Both the position numbers and the translations under genes were made by a program. The notes under the pieces were generated by a model. The model was not told the origin of the DNA. It did no database searches and was given only the letters and a program-made list of their open reading frames with translations. A stretch of DNA of 8,678 nt from an uncultured Actinomycetes bacterium (lineage in GTDB: Bacteria; Actinomycetota; Acidimicrobiia; Acidimicrobiales; Ilumatobacteraceae). The stretch covers positions 1 through 8,678 of the forward strand of contig CAIYHK010000028.1 in NCBI GenBank assembly GCA_903925985.1, given 5' to 3'. Below are positions 1 to 5,126 of this stretch, one piece after another. Positions within the stretch are counted from its first letter, which is position 1. Each line of letters begins with the position of its first letter.

Positions 1-351
1 CCTACCGAAGATCAAGGTGTGGTTATTGCAACCGCAGGCGGCGTAATGATTGCTCTCATCGCACCAACTGGTGACCCGGCTGTAGCTCAACACCTGGAAA
101 CCCACGGTGCAGGTATCAGTCGAGTCGTGATTGAGGTACTAAACACCGCCTATGCCCAGAATGAGCTTGTTCGCGCCGACCCATCGCTAATCACGGATCT
201 ACATGTTGACGACGATGGGCACGAACAGTTCCTTTCGGTGCTTGATCCCGTTACCGGCATGCAGATGGGCTTTATCAGCCGCACGGGACACCGGGTACCA
301 CTAACCGGTGCCAGTGTTCGTGGAATGTTCCACGCCCCATTCAACGCTTGA
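1..351 (+). CDS. VOC-superfamily protein resembling methylmalonyl-CoA epimerase, C-terminal part (5' end outside window)
   Basis: The frame is open from the first base, so the true start lies upstream; 116 residues are visible. The visible order matches the second half of the epimerase-type VOC (glyoxalase/bleomycin-resistance) fold: DQGV at residues 4-7, a strand ending IALIAPTGDP at 17-26, then AQHLETHGAGIS at 29-40 leading into the strand RVVIEV, and a closing FLSVLDPVTGMQMGF at 77-91. In methylmalonyl-CoA epimerases these correspond to the segments around QGV, ELLEPTG, FLEKHGEGLHH and the final strand with the metal-binding Glu. Here the expected His after GxG is Ser/Arg (40-41), and the expected C-terminal Glu looks like Gly (90). 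Metal-dependent epimerase activity is therefore doubtful. The protein ends in about 25 extra residues. It sits upstream of fbiC on the same strand, 132 bases away; a functional link is not shown. Another VOC subfamily, such as an HPPD-like one, is possible. Confidence 0.6.
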   Translation, partial: PTEDQGVVIATAGGVMIALIAPTGDPAVAQHLETHGAGISRVVIEVLNTAYAQNELVRADPSLITDLHVDDDGHEQFLSVLDPVTGMQMGFISRTGHRVPLTGASVRGMFHAPFNA

Positions 352-358
352 AGTCCAA

Positions 359-370
359 AGCCTTCGGGCT
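359..370 (+). other. Small UUCG-tetraloop hairpin after the VOC gene
   Basis: Directly visible: AGCC, loop TTCG, GGCT, a perfect 4-bp stem closed by the very stable C(UUCG)G tetraloop, starting 8 bases after the VOC stop codon. No T-run follows, so it is not a standard intrinsic terminator. It could still stabilise the 3' end of the transcript or contribute to weak termination. Confidence 0.4.
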
Positions 371-428
371 AACCTAAACACAGCGCAACATTTGCGGCCT
401 TCGGGGATCATCTTGCTCTCCCTTCGGG
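361..428 (+). repeat. Three direct copies of CCTTCGGG upstream of fbiC
   Basis: The octamer CCTTCGGG occurs at 361-368, 398-405 and 421-428. Start-to-start spacings are 37 and 23 bases. All copies lie between the VOC gene and fbiC. The last copy directly abuts the proposed fbiC -35 element. Each copy could form a mini-hairpin (CC-UUCG-GG) in RNA, or the set could be protein-binding sites in DNA. Which applies cannot be decided from sequence alone. Confidence 0.5.
384..396. promoter_or_regulatory. 13-bp interrupted dyad CGCAA-CAT-TTGCG
   Basis: Perfect 5-bp arms CGCAA (384-388) and TTGCG (392-396) flank a 3-base centre. It lies between the first and second CCTTCGGG repeats, about 33 bases upstream of the proposed fbiC -35. 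It is a candidate operator half-site pair or a small RNA hairpin. The short arms mean chance occurrence is possible. Confidence 0.3.
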
Positions 429-457
429 TTGGTTACGCACTGGCAAAAACCTAAATT
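429..457 (+). promoter_or_regulatory. Candidate fbiC promoter (TTGGTT, 17 bp, TAAATT)
   Basis: A -35-like TTGGTT at 429-434 and a -10-like TAAATT at 452-457 are separated by the optimal 17 bases. This resembles the housekeeping sigma-70/SigA-type consensus, with a TANNNT -10. It predicts transcription starting near 464 and a leader of about 20 bases carrying the ribosome binding site. Confidence 0.5.
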
Positions 458-469
458 CTTGTTCCGCCT

Positions 470-476
470 GAGGAGG
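470..476 (+). promoter_or_regulatory. fbiC ribosome binding site GAGGAGG
   Basis: GAGGAGG lies 7 bases before the GTG at 484, the ideal distance, and is the strongest Shine-Dalgarno sequence in the window. An in-frame TGA at 469-471 excludes any upstream start, so together they fix the fbiC start. Confidence 0.85.
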
Positions 477-483
477 CCTGCTG

Positions 484-2832
484 GTGCTGCGCACACGCAT
501 AATTTCCGATGACATTGCGACTCTCATGTCGCAAGCACGAGCCGTTCGTGACGCACGCACCGGCACGAGAATCACCTTCTCGCCGAAGGTTTTTATTCCA
601 CTAACGATGCTGTGTCGCGATACCTGCGGCTACTGCACGTTCGCTCAACCACCAGCACGACTCCAGAATCCGTACCTGAGTCCTGAGGAAGTTCTAAAAA
701 TTGCCAAACAGGGCGCGAGGCGTGGTTGCCACGAGGCACTGTTCACACTCGGTGAACGCCCTGAGCTCAAATACGAGGTTGCCAAGAAGTGGCTCGCAGA
801 CAACGGATACGACAGCACCGTTCACTATCTCCATGACATGGCGCAGCTCGTGGTCAAAGAAACTGGACTACTCCCCCATGCCAATGCAGGTGCGCTTTAC
901 CACGATGAACTAGCGCAGCTTCGTGCGGTTTCACCGTCCCAAGGAATGATGCTCGAATCGCTGCGTGATGATCTCGCTTGCCACCGTGGCGCACCTGACA
1001 AAGCGCCACAGCGCCGACTCGACACGCTTGATTTTGCAGGGCAACTAAAGATCCCATTTACCACCGGCCTCTTGGTGGGAATTGGCGAAACCCGTGCTGA
1101 TCGAATTGATGCACTAACTGCGATCATCGAGTCGCATCGTAAACACGGTCATGTTCAAGAAGTCATTGTGCAGAACTTCCTGCCCAAGCCACGAACCGGC
1201 ATGCAGAACGAACCTCCTTGCCCAGATGATGAATTCCTCTGGACCATCGCAACTGCTCGCGTGATGCTTCCGCCAGAGATTCACCTGCAGGCACCACCCA
1301 ATCTCACTGAGGACTTTGGCGTGTTACTCGATGCAGGCATTGACGACTGGGGCGGTGTATCGCCTGTAACTGCCGACCACGTGAATCCCGAGCGGCCGTG
1401 GCCCGATCTTGATCGGTTGCGAGAAGTCACTGAGAATGCGGGATTTGAACTCGCCCCGCGACTAACCATCTATCCCGAATTCGTGCGCCAACCAGATACT
1501 TGGATTGATGCCGCCCTGCACTTCCCAGTTCAAGACCGTAGCGATGCCGACGGTTTTGGCCGCGACGATCCAGGTGAAATCTGGCCCGAAAAGGTCACCG
1601 CTGCCGATGTAGTTCATGACGGTGCCGAAGTGATCTTGGTCGGCCACCGCTCATCACAGTGGTATTCGGGTGCCAACGTTGCTCCACCAACCCTTGTACC
1701 AAGCACAAAGAAGCTCTCCCCTGCGATTGCAGAGGTGTTGGCTTGCGCTGAGTCGGGTGAAGAACTCAATGAGCAACAGATTGTCACGTTGTTCCGAGCT
1801 CGCGGCCGTGAAGTTTCGGCGATTGCGGAGTTTGCCGATCACCTACGCCATCAAACTGTTGGTGAAGAAATCACTTGGGTACACAACCGCAACATCAACT
1901 ACACAAACGTGTGCACCTTCAAGTGCAAGTTCTGTGGTTTCTCGAAAGGCACACTTTCACTTAACTTGCGCGGCACTCCGTACCTGCTCACACTTGATGA
2001 CATCGCCGAACGCGCCCGCGAAGCTTGGGATCTTGGAGCAACTGAAGTAACCCTCCAGGGTGGAATTCATCCAGACTTCGATGGCGACTATTACATCGAC
2101 GTAACGCGTGCCGTAAAGAATGCCGTGCCAAACATGCACATTCACGGCTTCACAGCACTTGAAGTAACCGAGGGTGCGCGCCGATTAAGCGAGCCACTTG
2201 AGTCTTACTTGCTGCGACTAAAAGAAGCAGGGCTGGGCACTCTGCCTGGCACCGCAGCTGAGATTCTCGATGATCCTGTGCGCGCCATCATCTGTGCTGA
2301 CAAAGTCAACACAGATGAATGGCTTGAGTGTCATCGTGTTGCGCATCGCGTCGGACTCCGGTCAAACATCACGATCATGTTTGGCAGTGTCGAACAACCC
2401 GAATCTTGGGCCCGCCACATCATCCGCACCCGCGAGCTACAAAAAGAGACCGGCGGTTTCACCGAGTTTGTGCCACTGCCATTTGTGCACATGGCCTCCC
2501 CCATCTACTTGCAAAAGAAAGCGCGACGCGGACCCACATTCCGCGAAACACTGCTGATGCACGCAGTAGGTCGAATTGCGTACCACGGGTTCGTGGACAA
2601 CATTCAAGTTTCATGGGTGAAGATCGGCGTCGATGGCGCACGCCAGTTGCTGCAATCTGGATGCAACGACGTTGGTGGCACCCTCATGGATGAGAACATC
2701 TCACGTGCAGCCGGTGCAAGCCATGGCCAAATGATGACGGATGAAAAATTCCGTGATTTAGTGGCACCTCTTGGTCGCCCGCTGCGACAGCGGACAACGC
2801 TTTACGCCGACGCTTCTATTGCTAAGCGTTGA
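484..2832 (+). CDS. fbiC: FO synthase, fused CofG/CofH (7,8-didemethyl-8-hydroxy-5-deazariboflavin synthase)
   Basis: This enzyme makes FO, the deazaflavin chromophore of coenzyme F420, from tyrosine and 5-amino-6-ribitylaminouracil, using two radical-SAM active sites in one cytosolic polypeptide. The 782-residue protein has both CX3CX2C iron-sulfur motifs: C44/C48/C51 (CRDTCGYC) in the N-terminal CofG half, and C477/C481/C484 (CTFKCKFC) in the CofH half. Other recognisable segments are GGVSPVT at 290-296 (CofG) and EVTLQGGIHP at 521-530 (CofH). A linker at roughly 370-440 joins the domains. The order CofG-CofH is that of mycobacterial FbiC; archaea and cyanobacteria usually use two separate proteins. 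It is a little shorter than the mycobacterial enzyme, but no domain is missing. The GTG start is set by a strong ribosome binding site and an in-frame stop just upstream. It has its own promoter candidate. Its last 11 bases overlap the 3' end of ribF on the other strand. Confidence 0.97.
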   Translation: MLRTRIISDDIATLMSQARAVRDARTGTRITFSPKVFIPLTMLCRDTCGYCTFAQPPARLQNPYLSPEEVLKIAKQGARRGCHEALFTLGERPELKYEVAKKWLADNGYDSTVHYLHDMAQLVVKETGLLPHANAGALYHDELAQLRAVSPSQGMMLESLRDDLACHRGAPDKAPQRRLDTLDFAGQLKIPFTTGLLVGIGETRADRIDALTAIIESHRKHGHVQEVIVQNFLPKPRTGMQNEPPCPDDEFLWTIATARVMLPPEIHLQAPPNLTEDFGVLLDAGIDDWGGVSPVTADHVNPERPWPDLDRLREVTENAGFELAPRLTIYPEFVRQPDTWIDAALHFPVQDRSDADGFGRDDPGEIWPEKVTAADVVHDGAEVILVGHRSSQWYSGANVAPPTLVPSTKKLSPAIAEVLACAESGEELNEQQIVTLFRARGREVSAIAEFADHLRHQTVGEEITWVHNRNINYTNVCTFKCKFCGFSKGTLSLNLRGTPYLLTLDDIAERAREAWDLGATEVTLQGGIHPDFDGDYYIDVTRAVKNAVPNMHIHGFTALEVTEGARRLSEPLESYLLRLKEAGLGTLPGTAAEILDDPVRAIICADKVNTDEWLECHRVAHRVGLRSNITIMFGSVEQPESWARHIIRTRELQKETGGFTEFVPLPFVHMASPIYLQKKARRGPTFRETLLMHAVGRIAYHGFVDNIQVSWVKIGVDGARQLLQSGCNDVGGTLMDENISRAAGASHGQMMTDEKFRDLVAPLGRPLRQRTTLYADASIAKR

Positions 2833-3766
2833 GCGCTTGCTTGGCGTGCTCAATGTCCTGCATGAGTTGCGCCTTCAAAGAATCAATGCCGTCAAACTTG
2901 CGCTCACTGCGCAAGAAATCGACAAAACGAACCTTCGCCAACTCGCTGTAAAGATTGCCATCAAAGCCAATTAGATGGGCTTCAAGAAGGGAGTAATTCT
3001 GCGCATCGTAAAAAGTTGGACGCCGCCCAAGGTTGATCGCGCATGGGTGCACTTCGCCGTTCGGTCGTTCGTAGAGTCCGGCATAAACACCGTCAGCGGG
3101 CAAACAAGTGAGGCTTGCAACTTCAACATTGGCTGTCGGAAAGCCGATCGTGCGACCGCGTTGATCACCTTTCACCACTGTTCCCACCGCTTCAAAATGA
3201 TGGCCGAGCATTTCAGTTGCTGTTATTACTTGACCGCCAGCGAGCGCACGGCGGATTGAGGTCGAGCTAACGGGCTCGGCAACGCCATCTCCACGATTGA
3301 TTAACTGCACTGGCTCGACTTCGAAGTCATGCGCCATGCCAAGCTCACTTAACAACGGAACATTGCCACTGCGCTTGTAACCGAAGTGGAAATCTTCACC
3401 CACCACCACTGCTCGCACAGCCAGACAATTGACGAGAACTCGCTTGACAAAATCTTCGGGCTTCTCGTGTGATGCTTGGTCATCAAATGGAACGAGAACC
3501 GTGGCATCCACGCCAGTGGCCTCTAGCAGTTCGAGCTTTTGTTCGTTACTGGTCAACAATTTCGGCGCCGACTCGGGGCGGACCACCCATGCAGGATGTT
3601 TGTCGAAAGTAACGACAACGCTCTTCGCCCCAAGCTGCTCAGCACGGGTGCGCACACGCGCAATGACTTCGCGGTGCCCTGCGTGCACACCGTCATATGC
3701 GCCGATAGTTATTACCGTGCGTTGGCCAGGAAATGCAGCTGTGTTGAGGTCACGGATTACTTGCAC
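2822..3766 (-). CDS. ribF: Bifunctional riboflavin kinase / FMN adenylyltransferase (FAD synthetase)
   Basis: RibF phosphorylates riboflavin to FMN and then adenylylates it to FAD in the cytosol. The 314-residue length is normal. The N-terminal nucleotidyltransferase domain (about 1-180) has GAYDGVHAGH at 22-31, the HxGH-type nucleotide-binding motif, then VVGEDFHFGYKRSGN at 121-135 and SSTSIR at 167-172. The C-terminal flavokinase domain (about 185-310) has GRTIGFPTAN at 204-213, INLGRRPTF at 244-252 and the probable catalytic Glu262 in LLEAHL, ending with the usual LRSERKF segment near 285-291. The start is GTG; an in-frame TGA lies 7 codons upstream, and the N-terminus matches actinobacterial homologues as I remember them. 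No Shine-Dalgarno is visible in the 18 bases after truB, so translation may be coupled to truB. It is the last gene of the rbfA-truB-ribF cluster, and its 3' end overlaps fbiC by 11 bases. Confidence 0.97.
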   Translation of the reverse strand: MQVIRDLNTAAFPGQRTVITIGAYDGVHAGHREVIARVRTRAEQLGAKSVVVTFDKHPAWVVRPESAPKLLTSNEQKLELLEATGVDATVLVPFDDQASHEKPEDFVKRVLVNCLAVRAVVVGEDFHFGYKRSGNVPLLSELGMAHDFEVEPVQLINRGDGVAEPVSSTSIRRALAGGQVITATEMLGHHFEAVGTVVKGDQRGRTIGFPTANVEVASLTCLPADGVYAGLYERPNGEVHPCAINLGRRPTFYDAQNYSLLEAHLIGFDGNLYSELAKVRFVDFLRSERKFDGIDSLKAQLMQDIEHAKQALNA

Positions 3767-3784
3767 AGAAAAAACGCTACCGAC

Positions 3785-4672
3785 TCACGGCGAATTTTCG
3801 GCTATCACAACCGCGGGTTTAACAGTTGATTCACGGTGCGGCTCGTAAATCGCCAGCAATTCACCAGCCAAATCGCACACAGCCCAAGGACTATCGCCCG
3901 CAAACAAATCGCCTTGGTCGAGCACCGATCCGTGCAGAACACGCGCCTTGGTGGAATCGTCCACCTGCACCCGTGACATGTGCGCAACGGCCGCGAGTGG
4001 ATCCAACAGCACTGCGTGCTCCACATCAGTTGCTGCCCCGACATTGAACGGCCCAACACGCGTGCGTCTAAGTGTCTTTAGGTAAGCGCCACCACCCATC
4101 AACTTCCCGAGATCATCAGCAAGTGAGCGAATGTAGGTTCCAGATGAGCAGTCAATTGCAAAAGACCAAGTGTGTGGGTCACTTGTTGTCTTTACATCAA
4201 AACGAGAGATGGTCACCGCACGTGGAGTTCTTTCAATCTCAATGCCTTCGCGAGCAAGTTGATGCAAGCGCTTGCCTTCAACGCGTATCGCAGAGACCAT
4301 TGGTGGAATCTGCATGATGTCACCAGTGAGATGTTTTGTTATGCAGCTCTCAACATCAGTGGACACAAAATTGGGCATATCAAAGGTCTCGATTACTTTG
4401 CCTGCCGCGTCGAGAGTGTCTGTACGTGCACCAAAAGTCAATTCGCCTTCATAGGTTTTGTCCATGCCGACAAGAAACGTCAGAAGCCGTGTTGCCCGCC
4501 CCACGCCAACCAGCATCAGGCCAGTGGCGTCGGGATCGAGAGTGCCCGCGTGACCAATCTGGCGTTCGTTGAACTTCTTGCGCAACTGCCCAACGAGACC
4601 CTGGCTAGTAATTCCCGCCGGCTTATCGATCAGAAGAAAGCCATGAACCTGCGGCGGCTTGCGACGCGCCAT
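3785..4672 (-). CDS. truB: tRNA pseudouridine(55) synthase
   Basis: TruB converts U55 in the T-loop of tRNAs to pseudouridine and also acts as a tRNA folding chaperone. The 295-residue protein carries the catalytic motif GHAGTLDPDATG at 40-51, with D46 as the nucleophile. It also has KTYEGELTFG at 72-81 (Y74, base stacking), QIPPMVSAIRVEGKRLHQLA at 121-140, and SGTYIRSLADDLG at 177-189 (R182 pairs with the catalytic Asp). The C-terminal part from about 235 looks like the actinobacterial PUA-like domain. In the N-terminal signature usually written PxGxTSHxxV the protein reads PAGITSQGLV, so the common His is Gln. The core catalytic residues are intact, so it should be active. The ATG start lies 2 bases after the rbfA stop, which suggests co-transcription and probably coupled translation. 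No clear Shine-Dalgarno is present. Confidence 0.97.
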   Translation of the reverse strand: MARRKPPQVHGFLLIDKPAGITSQGLVGQLRKKFNERQIGHAGTLDPDATGLMLVGVGRATRLLTFLVGMDKTYEGELTFGARTDTLDAAGKVIETFDMPNFVSTDVESCITKHLTGDIMQIPPMVSAIRVEGKRLHQLAREGIEIERTPRAVTISRFDVKTTSDPHTWSFAIDCSSGTYIRSLADDLGKLMGGGAYLKTLRRTRVGPFNVGAATDVEHAVLLDPLAAVAHMSRVQVDDSTKARVLHGSVLDQGDLFAGDSPWAVCDLAGELLAIYEPHRESTVKPAVVIAENSP

Positions 4673-4674
4673 CG

Positions 4675-5070
4675 TCAGGACGCGTCGTGACCGCGGTATC
4701 CGGTTTCGCGGATCACTTCATCAATGCGTTCAGCGGCCCGAATAACTTCGTCGGGCCGAAATTCAAGAATCGGAGTTTTCTTCGCCCGCACCTGGGCGCC
4801 AATTGCAGACTGAATCCGTCGCCGATGCTCGCCCAGCACCTCTTTAATTCGGTCGTCGCCTTCAGCGCCTTCAAGCGAGTCGAAATAGACAATCGCACGA
4901 TTGAGCTCTGAATCGACATCAATTGCAGTCACGGTAACGAATTCGATGCGCTCATCGTCAATTTTTGTGAGTTCATCGGCAATCACTTCGCGCAGTATTT
5001 CGTTGAGTCGCGCCGACCGCGGGTACTTGTGGGTGCCCGAGTTGGACGCACGGCGACGTGGTTTGCTCAT
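4675..5070 (-). CDS. rbfA: 30S ribosome-binding factor A
   Basis: RbfA is a small KH-like protein that binds the maturing 30S subunit and helps process the 5' end of 16S rRNA, notably in the cold. The 131-residue length is typical. The N-terminus is basic (SKPRRR). The conserved core runs from ARLNEILREVIADEL (20-34) through the VTVTAIDVDSELNRAIVYF strands to the alanine-containing bend region AIGAQVRAKKTPILEF, ending in the helix DEVIRAAERIDEVI. It is the first gene of the rbfA-truB-ribF unit. In many bacteria it directly follows nusA-infB; here its upstream neighbour is the divergent leuS, 56 bases away. The ATG at 5070 has no Shine-Dalgarno and lies about 2 bases from the predicted transcription start, so a leaderless or nearly leaderless mRNA is likely. 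Confidence 0.95.
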   Translation of the reverse strand: MSKPRRRASNSGTHKYPRSARLNEILREVIADELTKIDDERIEFVTVTAIDVDSELNRAIVYFDSLEGAEGDDRIKEVLGEHRRRIQSAIGAQVRAKKTPILEFRPDEVIRAAERIDEVIRETGYRGHDAS

Positions 5071-5078
5071 ATGCCCAC

Positions 5079-5107
5079 GCTATAGGTGGGAGGCCGTCGG
5101 CCTTCAA
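5079..5107 (-). promoter_or_regulatory. Candidate promoter for rbfA-truB-ribF (TTGAAG, 17 bp, TATAGC)
   Basis: Read on the minus strand, TTGAAG (5107-5102) and TATAGC (5084-5079) are exactly 17 bases apart, close to the TTGACA/TATAAT consensus. The predicted start of transcription is around 5072-5070, at or 2 bases before the rbfA ATG. That fits leaderless expression and the lack of a ribosome binding site. Confidence 0.5.
5091..5103. promoter_or_regulatory. Perfect 13-bp palindrome AGGCCG-T-CGGCCT between rbfA and leuS
   Basis: The 6-bp arms AGGCCG (5091-5096) and CGGCCT (5098-5103) are exact inverted copies around a single T. The site fills most of the spacer of the proposed rbfA promoter, overlaps two bases of its -35, and lies just upstream of the leuS -10. 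A protein bound here would contact both promoters. A second, weaker dyad, CCCAC (5074-5078) and GTGGG (5086-5090), lies next to it and flanks the rbfA -10. No known regulator is recognised. Confidence 0.45.
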
Positions 5108-5111
5108 CACC

Positions 5112-5117
5112 TAAAAT
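5112..5117 (+). promoter_or_regulatory. Candidate leuS -10 element TAAAAT
   Basis: TAAAAT matches the TANNNT actinobacterial -10 and places the transcription start near 5124, about 3 bases before the leuS ATG. No good -35 is found 16-18 bases upstream, and no Shine-Dalgarno is present before 5127. A leaderless or near-leaderless transcript is the simplest reading. Confidence 0.45.
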
Positions 5118-5126
5118 CGATCACTT

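Noticed and set aside
352..483. FMN or other riboswitch in the fbiC leader
   Set aside because: The predicted transcript leader is only about 20 bases, and the 132-base gap lacks the multi-helix conserved core of the FMN element.
3429..3848. 139-codon plus-strand frame opposite ribF
   Set aside because: Composition (Thr/Ser/Arg-rich, low complexity) and full overlap with ribF coding sequence indicate a shadow frame.
4172..4690. 172-codon plus-strand frame opposite truB
   Set aside because: It has no ribosome binding site or family resemblance and is explained as the antisense shadow of truB.
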